Source: Bacteroides sp.
GTDB lineage: Bacteria; Bacteroidota; Bacteroidia; Bacteroidales; Muribaculaceae
Length of the DNA stretch: 64,000 nucleotides
Assembly (NCBI GenBank): GCA_023663525.1
Contig: JAMPHF010000001.1
Location: 263,710 to 327,709 of the forward strand
Direction: 5' to 3'
How positions within the stretch are numbered: position 1 is the first letter of the stretch; every line of letters starts with the position of its first letter. Below, piece by piece: positions 1 to 8,260 of this stretch. A program made the translations under genes and the position numbers. The notes beneath the pieces are model-generated. The model saw nothing but the letters and a program-made list of their open reading frames with translations, ran no database searches and was not told the DNA's origin.

Positions 1-1838
1 GCGTATGTATCCGGCTGTTGGTTGATGAGGTTTTGGAGTTTACCGTCCTCTGCTTCGAGTTGAGATTTCAAACCCTCGTATTGGAATTGAAGATTTACAA
101 CAACTTGCTTTTTCCAGAACACAGGATTTTGCTCGTAGTCTTTCTGTGCATCGTCAAGCTCTTTTTTCACTTTGTCGAATTTCGACTGAATATCCGACAC
201 GACTTTGGTCTGTGTCTCGATTCGGGTTTCCAAAGGGATGGCTTCTTCGGCAGCTTTCGCCCGGAGTGCTTCCACTTCATCGACTTTATCCCTCAATGGG
301 GTAACGACATTTTGCTCATATTCGGCAATGGCCTTATCAATAGTCTTGCCTGTCATTTTGAGGTCTTGGAGCATTTTTCTCGTAGTCTCGGAAACACCGC
401 CCCAATGTCCGTAATCTTCCTGAGATTTTTTAAGTTCCGCTAATACTACGGATGCTTTATTCAGTTGGTCGAGGTCATGCTCATAAGTCTTTTGTTCCTG
501 AATCTCATTCAGAAGTTTCGTGGTTTCTGCAAGGTCTGCAACTGCTAATTTTTCACGAGTGTATGCCTCTGCCATTTCCGGGCATATACGTTTCAGTTCT
601 TCGTAGGCTTTTACCTGTGCGAAGTCTGTTGCAGTCTTGTCCTGAATTGTCTTGATGCAATCCTCAATCTTCGAGCGTTCTTCACTGAGACTTTTGTTAA
701 ATTCTTCTCGTTCATCGTTAAGTGCTTTTTGTGCGGTTTCCGCTGTCGTGGCACGGTCTGAGTAAAGATATAGTGCAGTGCATACACCGACAATAGCGGC
801 CGCAAGTAAAACGTAAGGATTAGCCCATGCCGTAATGTTGAACGCTTGCTGTGCTGCTGTGAGCAATCCGAGTTCTTTGCGAAACATCATAACGAGCCGG
901 ATATTGTCTGCCAATGCCCTCGCTTTTTCGATAGCCCACACCGTCATCACAGCGGCCTTGTAAGTACCGTAAGCTGCGGCCACGCCAAGAATCACGTTCA
1001 GGAAGTCTTCGTAATTCTTGACCATATCCGTCAGCAAGTTCACTCCGTCAACGAATACTGATTGCTGTTTAGAGCCAATATCGTTGAGCATATCGTTCCA
1101 CGCTCCCTCAAGATTAGAGATTGCTCCTTTGATACCGACAGACTGCTTTTCAAGCATATCATGGAACATACCGCCCTCGGCAGTAGCGGATGCAAAAGCC
1201 GATTCAAGCTCTTTGGTCGTGATACGGCCATCTTCCATGTCCTGCTTCAACTGCTTTATGCTCTTGCCGGTCGCTTTCGATATTTCGTTGAGCGGGTTGA
1301 ATCCGGCATTTACCATTTGCAGGAAGTCCTGACCTGCAAGTTTACCGGCGGATGATGCTTGTGCGAAAGCAAGTGTGAGTGAACTGAACTTTTGTGCATC
1401 GCCCATAGATATGTCGCCAATCTGTTTGAGCAACGGCATTACTTTCTCGGCTTCGATTCCGAACCCTAACAACGTCTGCGCTCCTTGTGCAAGAGTGTCT
1501 AACTGCATTGGAGTGTTGACAGCAAACTCACGGATAGAGCCGAACAACTCTTTTGCCTTATCTTTCGAGCCAAGCAATGTCTCGAAAGAAATTTCAAATG
1601 ATTCAATCTCGCCACGCGCCCGGATAACATCCTGAGTGAACGACTTCAATGTCTGAAAAGAGAAATAAGCGACAGTGGCCTTGCCGATGTCTGCCATCGC
1701 ACCGTCAATGCGTTTTCCCTCTGACACAGCCGCATCGCCAATCTGTTTGAACTGGTCGGCCGCACGTCTTGCGTCCTGTTCGGCTTGCGAAGTGTCAAGC
1801 CCCATCGCATACCATAAATTGCCGTCTGAGGTATTCAT
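1..1838 (-). CDS. phage tail tape measure protein (C-terminus off window)
   Basis: Open for more than 610 codons from an ATG at 1838 and running off the left edge. The first 200 or so residues look like the TP901-type tape-measure N-terminus: a small alpha-helical domain, then a TPMQLDTL-like segment and a NAGFNPL motif. Hydrophobic stretches lie near residues 275-290 and 340-358, followed by a long charged coiled-coil region. Tape measures set siphophage tail length and leave the virion with the DNA. The start overlaps the stop of the frameshifted chaperone by four bases (ATGA), the usual order of chaperone then tape measure. The product is inferred from this position and the domain pattern. 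Confidence 0.9.
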   Translation of the reverse strand, partial: MNTSDGNLWYAMGLDTSQAEQDARRAADQFKQIGDAAVSEGKRIDGAMADIGKATVAYFSFQTLKSFTQDVIRARGEIESFEISFETLLGSKDKAKELFGSIREFAVNTPMQLDTLAQGAQTLLGFGIEAEKVMPLLKQIGDISMGDAQKFSSLTLAFAQASSAGKLAGQDFLQMVNAGFNPLNEISKATGKSIKQLKQDMEDGRITTKELESAFASATAEGGMFHDMLEKQSVGIKGAISNLEGAWNDMLNDIGSKQQSVFVDGVNLLTDMVKNYEDFLNVILGVAAAYGTYKAAVMTVWAIEKARALADNIRLVMMFRKELGLLTAAQQAFNITAWANPYVLLAAAIVGVCTALYLYSDRATTAETAQKALNDEREEFNKSLSEERSKIEDCIKTIQDKTATDFAQVKAYEELKRICPEMAEAYTREKLAVADLAETTKLLNEIQEQKTYEHDLDQLNKASVVLAELKKSQEDYGHWGGVSETTRKMLQDLKMTGKTIDKAIAEYEQNVVTPLRDKVDEVEALRAKAAEEAIPLETRIETQTKVVSDIQSKFDKVKKELDDAQKDYEQNPVFWKKQVVVNLQFQYEGLKSQLEAEDGKLQNLINQQPDTY

Positions 1839-2589
1839 CTGCGTACTATTTCTTCTTCGTCATCGTCTGTTATCCTGATGTCCTCGTTTGCGTCTTTGCT
1901 TTCATCGAATAACGGTCTGTCATTCGATTCTTTCTTTGATTCGTAATCCGAGTGTGGCATGGCTCTTGAATACATGATTACGTTTGTATAGCTCATATCA
2001 AAAAGCACATACTTTTCATTCACGCCGAGAAGATTCGCAATCGAGAGGACAGTCGCCCAAATGCTGTCACTTACACCACTTCCTTTGTCGGTTTCAGTAG
2101 ATTTGCTTCGCTTAGGGAAGTGGTAATGGAGAAAAAAGACGGGATCTCCATATCGTTAAGCCGTTTTATCAGTATTTCCCACAATACAGATGGTCGGACA
2201 TTCTGTAAGATTGCTTCCGCAAGTTCTGACTTCTTGTCAACGGTCTCGACAATTTCCTCGTGGTGTCGTATCAGTCCAAAAAGCCGTTTCTCTGTCACAG
2301 TCTTTGTCCTGCGTTCAGTGAGATTCTTTGCTCCGAGAATCATCACGGCTGCGAGTTCTCCGAGACGCTTGAAGTCCTTTGCATGATGAAGCACGGAGTT
2401 CACAACTTCTTTCGCCGGAACTTTTTCAACGATCGGGAGCGTTGATACTATCTCGGACACGAGTATGAGCGTAGCTAATGACGGCGGTGCGATTTCATAA
2501 CTCGCCCCGTCTATCTCGATAGTGCCGATTTTCTTTTCAAGAATCGCATTTGCGACACGGCTTTCTATTGTTGTCTTTTCGTTCTCCAT
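1835..2589 (-). CDS. tail assembly chaperone, long form made by -1 frameshift
   Basis: This is the G-T style fusion: 153 residues of the zero-frame chaperone, a -1 shift at a TTTTTTC heptamer (2131-2137), then 98 residues in the -1 frame ending at 1835. The -1 frame is open from the heptamer to its stop, and its only possible internal starts are a GTG at 2023 and later ATGs, so an independent gene is less likely. The extension contains a conserved-looking NLLGVNEKYVLFDMSY segment and a very acidic tail. In lambda-like phages gpG and gpGT bind the tape measure and recruit tail tube protein. The architecture is seen in the sequence; frameshifting itself is inferred. Confidence 0.75.
2071..2589 (-). 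CDS. tail assembly chaperone, short form (gpG-like)
   Basis: 172 residues if translation starts at the ATG at 2589 (MENEKTT). An in-frame upstream ATG at 2709 would run through the tRNA-like element at 2606-2687 and gives low-complexity, unphage-like sequence, so I reject it. The protein is helical and charged with no catalytic motif. It lies between the tail tube gene and the tape measure, the fixed position of tail chaperones in siphophages. The zero-frame product ends about 20 codons after the slippery heptamer. No residue-level similarity was tested; the role rests on synteny and the frameshift signal. Confidence 0.7.
   Translation of the reverse strand: MENEKTTIESRVANAILEKKIGTIEIDGASYEIAPPSLATLILVSEIVSTLPIVEKVPAKEVVNSVLHHAKDFKRLGELAAVMILGAKNLTERRTKTVTEKRLFGLIRHHEEIVETVDKKSELAEAILQNVRPSVLWEILIKRLNDMEIPSFFSITTSLSEANLLKPTKEVV
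2131..2137 (-). promoter_or_regulatory. slippery heptamer TTTTTTC for -1 frameshifting
   Basis: On the minus strand the chaperone codons read TCT TTT TTC. The heptamer therefore fits X XXY YYZ in the correct phase, and slipping one base back enters the open -1 frame that ends at 1835. Confidence 0.75.
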
Positions 2590-2605
2590 CGCAATATAAT
2601 CTGTT

Positions 2606-2687
2606 TGGTGCGCCATTCGGACTCGAACCGAAGTACCGGCACTTATTTCACCGCTGTGCCGTGCATGACCGTCTATGCTGTGACGCA
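2606..2687 (-). tRNA. tRNA-like element with oversized anticodon loop
   Basis: The minus strand folds as a cloverleaf. The acceptor pairs TGCGTCA (2687-2681) with TGGCGCA (2615-2609). The D arm is GCAT-AGACGGTC-ATGC. The T arm is TTCGG-TTCGAGT-CCGAA, and CCA follows at 2608-2606. The central arm pairs CGGCAC (2661-2656) with GTGCCG (2642-2637), but its loop has 13 bases instead of 7. No discriminator base separates the acceptor from CCA, and position 8 is C. It is either a degenerate tRNA, an unusual phage tRNA or a tRNA mimic; no anticodon is assigned. Confidence 0.5.
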
Positions 2688-2743
2688 ATGTGCGAGTTTG
2701 ACCTGCCAACTCGAAAGGGCGTCTTTCCGCGTGTCAGAACAGA

Positions 2744-3298
2744 CTACTCGGCCGATTCAGACTGTTTCTTTTCAAGTTCAGCACGAAAATCCGTGCCTGT
2801 GACGATATTTGCCTTGTCGGTGGCCTTGACACGGAAGAAACGGTAAAGCTCATCGTCCGCACCGGGCAGAATCTTGAAAGTAAGGTCTACGAAAGAGCCT
2901 TCTTCTTCGGATGACCCCGGACGGAATTTGACATGACAACAAGGAGCTTTCAGTCCTTTCGCCCCGATGTTCTTCGGAGTGAGCTTGAGCGAGAACTCTC
3001 TCTCGACATTGTTTGTCTTTACGACAAGCTCTCCTTCCTTGTTTTCCTCTGCTCCGTTAAAGAGATGTTCGGTGTCGAAGTCCATCTCCTTGACGCGCAT
3101 CGTCACTTCGATTTCTGGCTCTCCGTCTTCTTCGGCTACCGTGATTCCGCCGGTTGCTTTGGCGGTCAGTGTTTCGCCATCGTTAGATGTGAGTGATGTT
3201 GATTTGTCGTTGATAGTGCCGACAGAAAATAGCTTTTCTGCAAATTCTCCGTTCTCACCGGTGTAACCGACTTCGCCGATTACCTTACCCCACGACAT
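2744..3298 (-). CDS. major tail tube protein
   Basis: 184 residues from MSWGKV at 3298; the longer reading adds MKKKRII. The sequence is beta-rich and acidic, with a repeated pattern typical of tube proteins (GEVGYTGENGEF at the start, RFFRVKATDKA near the end). It lies immediately before the tail chaperone and after the neck genes, the standard place of the tail tube subunit in siphophages. Many copies would polymerise into the tail tube around the tape measure. Identification rests on position, size and composition. Confidence 0.65.
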   Translation of the reverse strand: MSWGKVIGEVGYTGENGEFAEKLFSVGTINDKSTSLTSNDGETLTAKATGGITVAEEDGEPEIEVTMRVKEMDFDTEHLFNGAEENKEGELVVKTNNVEREFSLKLTPKNIGAKGLKAPCCHVKFRPGSSEEEGSFVDLTFKILPGADDELYRFFRVKATDKANIVTGTDFRAELEKKQSESAE

Positions 3299-3325
3299 TA
3301 TGATTCTTTTCTTTTTCATTGTAGT

Positions 3326-3730
3326 TTACTGTGAAAGTCGTTGAAATTTTAATCTTGCCACAATCAGATATTGCTCTATATCAGGATTCTTGGTTGAATA
3401 GGGGATATTCTCCAAGTTAATCATGTAGTCCGTATCATCGCAGTTTGCGACAAACTCCTTGATGCGCTGTTGAAGTTCTCCAATTCTCGTTATGTCCTTG
3501 GTCTTGCCGTCCGAGCCGTCAATGTCTGGAACGTAGATATTGATGACAACCGTTCCCGATTGTATCTGTTCGTCATCGCCTGACAGTAGTTTGACAATTA
3601 AATCCTCTGAAGTGGCGTTTGCCGGACGTTGTTCTGTTCGGTAAACTTCTCCGTGAATCGCTTTGCCGAGTACGCTGTCTTTGATTAGGCAATAGAAGTC
3701 TCGTTCTATTTCATTTTCGGTTTTCGACAC
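3326..3730 (-). CDS. probable tail completion / terminator protein
   Basis: 134 residues. An N-terminal helix is followed by alternating strands and a segment about ten hydrophobic residues long (GTVVINIYVP). Its place between a gp10-like neck protein and the tail tube, together with its length, fits the tail terminator family (lambda gpU or SPP1 gp17 type) that caps the tube and joins it to the head. It overlaps the upstream gene by 20 bases. No decisive motif is visible; the call is mainly from synteny. Confidence 0.5.
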   Translation of the reverse strand: MSKTENEIERDFYCLIKDSVLGKAIHGEVYRTEQRPANATSEDLIVKLLSGDDEQIQSGTVVINIYVPDIDGSDGKTKDITRIGELQQRIKEFVANCDDTDYMINLENIPYSTKNPDIEQYLIVARLKFQRLSQ

Positions 3731-4217
3731 GACTTGCTACATATTTGATGAATTTCTGAAAACTCTTGTCGGCATGGTTAGCCGCATCGACAAGGACGTG
3801 CTTTCCGTGAACGTCCTCGACAAACGCCGCATAATTCATGCCTGCGCATATAATCAGCACCACGCCCCAAGTGAATTTGGCTTGCAGTTGTTTCAAAAGG
3901 TCTTGCCCCTCTTTCACTCCGGCAGAGCCGTCACCTTTTTTCCCCTTGTAACGCTTCGTCTTGCTCATCTTTTTTACTTCTCCGTCATTCAGTACAATGT
4001 AACCGATTGACGAACGGAGATTGCCGGTGATGTCATTGTAGTCGCCAGTCTCACGAGCAATCTTGACACACTGCTCACCGATGAAACAAAAGTTTGTAAC
4101 AAGATTCTTGATTACTTGCTCTCGTTTCATGTGCAGCTTCTCATAGAGTTTTTTTGTATTGGTCTTTGAGACGAATACACCCTTGTATTTTCTGTGTGCC
4201 GATGAAGTCGTAGCCAT
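3711..4217 (-). CDS. HK97 gp10-like neck protein
   Basis: 168 residues, basic, with the layout of HK97 gp10-type proteins: a helical N-terminus, a DITGNLRSSIGY segment near residue 62, a charged KGKKGDGS linker, then an AGMNYAAFVE stretch near residue 125. The pair NLRSSIG and YAAFVE is what I recognise from gp10 family members, which act in head-tail joining. The gene overlaps its downstream neighbour and abuts the upstream one, so all are translated from one late transcript. Confidence 0.65.
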   Translation of the reverse strand: MATTSSAHRKYKGVFVSKTNTKKLYEKLHMKREQVIKNLVTNFCFIGEQCVKIARETGDYNDITGNLRSSIGYIVLNDGEVKKMSKTKRYKGKKGDGSAGVKEGQDLLKQLQAKFTWGVVLIICAGMNYAAFVEDVHGKHVLVDAANHADKSFQKFIKYVASRVENRK

Positions 4218-4531
4218 TACACGAGTATTGAGATACGTCCTACTGATTTAAGTCGTTCACGGCTCATTACCTGATACTCTCCGAGATATTCACCGTCTCG
4301 TGTGAGCTTGACACGGTTAAACTCTTTCAACGGTCGAGATTCAAGCAATATAGTGAAGGACGCTTGACGGAATACTCCGTCTTCATACACGCCCTTACGA
4401 TTGTCACTGTTGGTCTTGACCGAGCAACGGATTGGCTCGCTAAACGAGCTTTGAGCCGGTATCGGCTCTCCGTACTCATTTTTGCTTGCCGGAATCGTTG
4501 CCATGTATTGCAATGTGCCGTTAGTCCGCAT
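4217..4531 (-). CDS. probable head closure / head-tail joining protein
   Basis: 104 residues from the ATG at 4531; a GTG at 4540 gives three more residues and overlaps the upstream stop. Small beta-rich protein with the pattern of phage stopper proteins (SPP1 gp16 or HK97 gp9 type), for example FTILLESRPLKEFNRV and GEYLGEYQVMS. It lies between the connector and gp10-like genes, where the stopper is normally found. The call rests on position and size. Confidence 0.5.
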   Translation of the reverse strand: MRTNGTLQYMATIPASKNEYGEPIPAQSSFSEPIRCSVKTNSDNRKGVYEDGVFRQASFTILLESRPLKEFNRVKLTRDGEYLGEYQVMSRERLKSVGRISILV

Positions 4532-4533
4532 GA

Positions 4534-4866
4534 TTACCACATATTTGAAGCATCATCTATAATACGCAGATAATCGCCAAGTTCTTCCGAAGCGTCAAGT
4601 CCATAGTAATTGCACCAGTACAGAAGCGATTCCTTGACTGCATCTTCCTTGACGGAGGTCGAGACACCGTTTTCAGTCCGGCTACTTTCGACATAGCCGT
4701 TGACGAGGCTGACGGCAGCCCGAAAGATTTGAGCGTCTTTCGGTGCTGCGTCAGCTTCTGCGTCTATGCCCTGATTGAACAACACAAATGCAAGTGTCGC
4801 ATCATCCGGATAAAACGTGTTTGCGATAGCGTTGCAAAGGCTTCTTAGAGCTTCGGCGTTATTCAC
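4534..4866 (-). CDS. probable head-tail connector (gp6-like)
   Basis: 110 residues, alpha-helical and acidic. Its position just after the major capsid gene and before the stopper-like gene matches the adaptor (HK97 gp6 or SPP1 gp15 type) that docks on the portal. A LYWCNYYGLDASEELGDYL segment near residue 80 is its most distinctive part. No catalytic residues are expected or seen. Confidence 0.5.
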   Translation of the reverse strand: MNNAEALRSLCNAIANTFYPDDATLAFVLFNQGIDAEADAAPKDAQIFRAAVSLVNGYVESSRTENGVSTSVKEDAVKESLLYWCNYYGLDASEELGDYLRIIDDASNMW

Positions 4867-4868
4867 GA

Positions 4869-5981
4869 TTATTCCTGCGTTTTGAGGGTGTAGATACCGT
4901 TCATCTCAGTGATTACAGGAAGCGACAGTGATTCTGCCTTGGTGTAATCGACATGATTTGAACCTTGCTTTATGCCGGTAGACCACTGCGAGGTGACGAT
5001 ACGACCGTAATTAGATACAGTCACACCCTCTTCGGGCTTCAACTCGCAATCAGAGTAAGCGTTTTTGACAACACCGAGCTTGCCGTCGGGAACAAAGACG
5101 ATATTCTTCTGATTCCACGGATTGTAAGGAACTGCGGTCTTGCCTTTCTGAATCTGCACCTGACGGCGCATCGGAACGAATACCGGGAAGTTGTTCGTCT
5201 GCATGAACTCGTTCAGGTCACGGAGCAATACAGGCTTCGATGACTTGTCAGTACCCCAAATCATCTGCTTAATCTTTTTCGTGCGACACATATATGTGAC
5301 GAGAGCCGGGCTAAGGAGAGCTTTGGCGAGTGCGACTTTATCCTGAGATGCGTCAAGGATGGCCTGAATGTCCTCGAAACAATCAACTTTGTCGATGTTA
5401 TCGAGAGTCCAGCCGGTGAGAGCGGTTGCAATATTCGTTGTCGGCTGATTGTAGTTGATTGAGCCACGGACACCGCCCTCAGGGTTGGTTGTCTCGTTAA
5501 ACTCAAACTTACCCTCATTAGAGAGTGCGCCGAGGAAAATCATGTCGAGCTTGCCTTGTACGGCTTTTACGACCGTGGAGATGTCGCCCCACATCAGATT
5601 GATGAGACGCTGTTTCTTGTCATCGTCCTTAATGAGCTTCTGATTGAGCAGCGAGAGAATCTTGCGGTATGTCTTCATCGTCATCGGAATCGACAGTGCA
5701 TGATTTACAATCGTCTCTTTCAGGGTCTCAATGCCGGTCGAGCCAAGAATTGGTTCGGCAGAGCCATCGCCAATGGTCGGGGCTGCGACCGTGATGTTAT
5801 ACTTGCCGATGATTTCCTCGAAGTCAAGCTCGATAGTCGGGTCATCCCAGTCAAGGAACTGCTCGAAGATGACTCGGTCGAAAAGCTGTTTGTTCAAATC
5901 GCTTGCCGCATCGAAGCGAATCTGCACCTGTTTGGTGAGTTCGCCATAAATTGAGCTGTAAATAAATTCTTTGGGTGGCAT
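4869..5981 (-). CDS. major capsid protein
   Basis: 370 residues from MPPKEFIYSS at 5981; the upstream extension to 6044 overlaps the preceding gene and looks untranslated. Size, the position after a scaffold-like gene and a fibre/decoration-like gene, and the N-terminal arm followed by mixed alpha/beta sequence fit an HK97-fold capsid subunit. An APTIGDGSAEPILGS stretch near residue 68 and the C-terminal GTDKSSKPVLL region resemble Bacteroides phage capsid proteins. No cleavage-type delta domain is obvious, in line with a separate scaffold gene. Confidence 0.65.
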   Translation of the reverse strand: MPPKEFIYSSIYGELTKQVQIRFDAASDLNKQLFDRVIFEQFLDWDDPTIELDFEEIIGKYNITVAAPTIGDGSAEPILGSTGIETLKETIVNHALSIPMTMKTYRKILSLLNQKLIKDDDKKQRLINLMWGDISTVVKAVQGKLDMIFLGALSNEGKFEFNETTNPEGGVRGSINYNQPTTNIATALTGWTLDNIDKVDCFEDIQAILDASQDKVALAKALLSPALVTYMCRTKKIKQMIWGTDKSSKPVLLRDLNEFMQTNNFPVFVPMRRQVQIQKGKTAVPYNPWNQKNIVFVPDGKLGVVKNAYSDCELKPEEGVTVSNYGRIVTSQWSTGIKQGSNHVDYTKAESLSLPVITEMNGIYTLKTQE

Positions 5982-5986
5982 GATGA

Positions 5987-6598
5987 TTACTGATAAATGA
6001 AGATAATGTTGGGATTGTCTTTCAGAGCCACGCCGGTTTTCCATTCAGGAAGTACCGGGAAGTTGAGAGACGGAATGAGTACGACAGCTTCAAAAGCAGC
6101 GTCAAGAGTCGGAAGCCCTTTGCCGGTGAACTCTTTGTCCTCTCCGACAATCATGTTGGGAGTGAAGCGAGGTGTTACCTTAGCTCCATCGCCCTCTCCA
6201 GCTTCGGCTTCAATGAGAATGTCGTTCTCCTTGATGCCGGTGATTGCAGACGCAAGGTTGATTGTGTCGTAAACGTCAGATTCTTTTGTGTCGATTGACG
6301 AGATAGCGACAGGAGCGGCAGTGCCACCGTAGACAGCCACCTTATCGCCTACGGCAAGATAGCTCCCTTTGGGTACGCGGACAGCTTTAGTCGTGCCACC
6401 GGCGAGGACTTGCGCTGTCTTGCACACATTCGCACTCATCGTCTCGAAGTCAACGTACAAAAGAGTTGCTCGGCGTACTACTGTGCCGACCGGAAATTCG
6501 TTATTTGGCTTGAAGCCGCCGGGCAGCATCTTACATTCGCCACGCCAAATCTCCGGGAAACGTCCGGGAATTTTTTCAGTTTTGAACTCGATTGCCAT
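5987..6598 (-). CDS. probable head decoration or head fibre protein
   Basis: 203 residues, beta-rich, with a short folded N-terminal part and a hydrophobic C-terminus (LKDNPNIIFIYQ). Genes of this size directly upstream of the capsid gene in Bacteroides siphophages are commonly called head fibre proteins. A decoration role on the capsid surface is inferred from position only. The gene ends five bases before the capsid start, so the two are probably translationally coupled. Confidence 0.45.
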   Translation of the reverse strand: MAIEFKTEKIPGRFPEIWRGECKMLPGGFKPNNEFPVGTVVRRATLLYVDFETMSANVCKTAQVLAGGTTKAVRVPKGSYLAVGDKVAVYGGTAAPVAISSIDTKESDVYDTINLASAITGIKENDILIEAEAGEGDGAKVTPRFTPNMIVGEDKEFTGKGLPTLDAAFEAVVLIPSLNFPVLPEWKTGVALKDNPNIIFIYQ

Positions 6599-6632
6599 TT
6601 GTTAATGTTGAGTTGAGGGTGAATAATTGACC

Positions 6633-7235
6633 TTAAACTTTGTCGGGTAACGATTTCGCCCACGCCTGTGCGGCCGCTTTCGCTTCATCGTCAGTAGTCC
6701 CGAACTCGTGCGTCTGGTCTTTCGCTACGAGATTGTTGTTAACGAGGTCTTGTTTGAACTCGGATAATACCTTGTCGATGTCTGCATCGTCCGCGATGTG
6801 CAAACGTTTCATCACAAAATCGGGAATACCGAGTTTTTTAGACTTCTCGGCGATAAGAGATGCGCGTTCGGCTGCCGTCTTTTCAGCTTTGAGTGTCTTG
6901 TTCTCTGTTTCGAGAGCTTCAAGTCGCTCGTTTAGCTTCTTAGCCCATGCCGGTGTTTCGTCATCTTCTTCACCCTCTCCATCGCCCTCTTCGTCCTCTT
7001 TCTTAGATGACTGCTTAGATGGCTTGGCAGATGGCTTGCGAGTTTTTCGTGTAATCTCCCCCTGCATCGCCTTGGCAAAGGGCACGAGTGAATCCGCTTT
7101 CGCGGAAATATCTTCATCGGACGCATCGTCAGCAAGTCCATTGCTTCCGAGTGTCGCAAGTTCTTCAAGAGCTTTGGGCGTTAGCCCGAATTTCTCGCAC
7201 TTTGATTTCAGTACGGTCAGTAATTTTTCATTCAT
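6633..7235 (-). CDS. probable capsid scaffolding protein
   Basis: 200 residues from MNEKLLTVLK at 7235; the extension to 7277 would cross the -7 promoter box. Strongly charged, with a lysine/serine-rich stretch (KPSKQSSKK), then a long acidic run and a coiled coil (KLNERLEALETENKTLKAEK). This composition, with the location as first gene of the capsid block, fits a scaffolding protein that directs capsid assembly and leaves before packaging. One of five GCGGCCGC sites in the prophage lies in its last codons. Confidence 0.6.
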   Translation of the reverse strand: MNEKLLTVLKSKCEKFGLTPKALEELATLGSNGLADDASDEDISAKADSLVPFAKAMQGEITRKTRKPSAKPSKQSSKKEDEEGDGEGEEDDETPAWAKKLNERLEALETENKTLKAEKTAAERASLIAEKSKKLGIPDFVMKRLHIADDADIDKVLSEFKQDLVNNNLVAKDQTHEFGTTDDEAKAAAQAWAKSLPDKV

Positions 7236-7274
7236 TGCAATGCGTGATTTTGAGATGTGGATTAATCTTAATCG

Positions 7275-7282
7275 CAAAGGTA
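7275..7282 (-). promoter_or_regulatory. promoter -7 box TACCTTTG for the head/tail operon
   Basis: The minus strand reads TACCTTTG here, matching the Bacteroidetes TAnnTTTG box, about 40 bases ahead of the scaffold start. No clear -33 TTTG is found at the ideal spacing. Confidence 0.5.
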
Positions 7283-7411
7283 AGCAAAAAAATGTTACGG
7301 TGCGTAATAAGCATTGCTAAATTGAGAAAAATTTTTAGTTGCCTAATTTTCAACCTATCAAATATTAAGGATTTTGTCTAAATTTTTCTTGAAAAACATT
7401 TGCTAAAATAG

Positions 7412-7442
7412 TTGCCTATTATTAGGATAGTCTATAACTTTG
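7412..7442 (+). promoter_or_regulatory. promoter for the plus-strand cassette
   Basis: TAACTTTG at 7435-7442 matches the Bacteroidetes -7 box, with TTG at 7412-7414 as a -33 element 20 bases upstream. It points at the gene starting at 7476 and is divergent from the scaffold promoter. Confidence 0.6.
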
Positions 7443-7475
7443 CATCATCAAATAATACTTAATACGCATCCAAAA

Positions 7476-7745
7476 ATGAGAGCAAGAGAAAAAAGAAATA
7501 TCAAGATTGACCTCTACGTCAACGGAGAATATCATCTGACACTCGACAAGGGCGAGATGACTGCAAAACAAGGTATCGCAGTCGCTGAAAAAATCGCCCG
7601 TAATTATGCACGAGGCAATTTCAATCACATCATGGCTTTTGTTCACGCCGGAGAACTCGCAGTATCACACATGACTGCAAAGACAGAACTTGACCGCAGA
7701 GGTATCAGACACATTGAACTGAGCAAAAATATATATAATCTCTAA
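7476..7745 (+). CDS. unknown small basic phage protein
   Basis: 89 residues from MRAREKRN at 7476, the first ATG after the promoter. Not recognised. The N-terminus is very basic (about ten charged residues in the first 14), followed by a predicted strand-rich IDLYVNGEYHLTL segment and helices. It is the first gene of a plus-strand cassette set between two minus-strand head gene blocks. Confidence 0.65.
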   Translation: MRAREKRNIKIDLYVNGEYHLTLDKGEMTAKQGIAVAEKIARNYARGNFNHIMAFVHAGELAVSHMTAKTELDRRGIRHIELSKNIYNL

Positions 7746-7756
7746 ACCGCACTGAA

Positions 7757-7984
7757 ATGAATACAGCACTTAGAATTAACAAAGCCCGCGAAGCTCTCAC
7801 AAATAGCAAGGTACGCTCAATCGAATTTTACAAAGATGGTTCGGGGGCAACATTTTACTATACAGACCCGACAGGAGACCACGGGCTGCCTTGCTCAGTC
7901 GCATCGTCATTCAACATCGCAGACACGATGAAGATTATAGCCGGATTCCGTTTTAAGCAGCATGAACTCAATACTTGTTTCTAA
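7757..7984 (+). CDS. unknown small phage protein
   Basis: 75 residues, not recognised. Mixed alpha/beta with an EFYKDGSGATFYYTDPTG stretch that suggests a beta hairpin. It starts 11 bases after the preceding stop and is followed by the next cassette gene, so it belongs to the same transcript. Confidence 0.6.
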   Translation: MNTALRINKAREALTNSKVRSIEFYKDGSGATFYYTDPTGDHGLPCSVASSFNIADTMKIIAGFRFKQHELNTCF

Positions 7985-8001
7985 CCCTAAACTACAACGC
8001 A

Positions 8002-8232
8002 ATGAAAAAGACATATACCGTCATCCGTTCAAGACTTCGTGGTGAGCGAGAAGTCTCAGGTACTCTCGAAGAACTGACAGAATACTTCGGGTACACATTG
8101 GAAGTAGGTCATAGTTGGGATTCTCGCATACCTCTCAAACCACGCACAATCAAATCGCTCATCAACAATCTCAATAAGAGTTTCAGCATATCAGGACGCT
8201 ATTACGATTGTGTATCCATGAAAGAAGCATAA
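8002..8232 (+). CDS. unknown small phage protein
   Basis: 76 residues from MKKTYTVIR at 8002, chosen because CAACGCA directly precedes this ATG, as it does for several other genes of this phage. Not recognised. A TLEELTEYFGYTLEVGHSW segment and a basic C-terminal half are visible. An upstream in-frame ATG at 7975 overlaps the previous gene and is less likely. Confidence 0.6.
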   Translation: MKKTYTVIRSRLRGEREVSGTLEELTEYFGYTLEVGHSWDSRIPLKPRTIKSLINNLNKSFSISGRYYDCVSMKEA

Positions 8233-8260
8233 TAATAACATCATCATAAACTACAACGCA

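Noticed and set aside
1835..2023. Independent 62-residue gene before the tape measure
   Set aside because: Only a GTG start, and the same frame is open much further upstream to a slippery heptamer; better explained as the frameshift extension.
2590..2709. N-terminal extension of the tail chaperone
   Set aside because: It would translate the tRNA-like element and gives unusual sequence; MENEKTT at 2589 is a better start.
6640..7320. 226-residue plus-strand open frame opposite the scaffold gene
   Set aside because: Serine-rich antisense of an acidic/lysine-rich coding region; no promoter or start signals.
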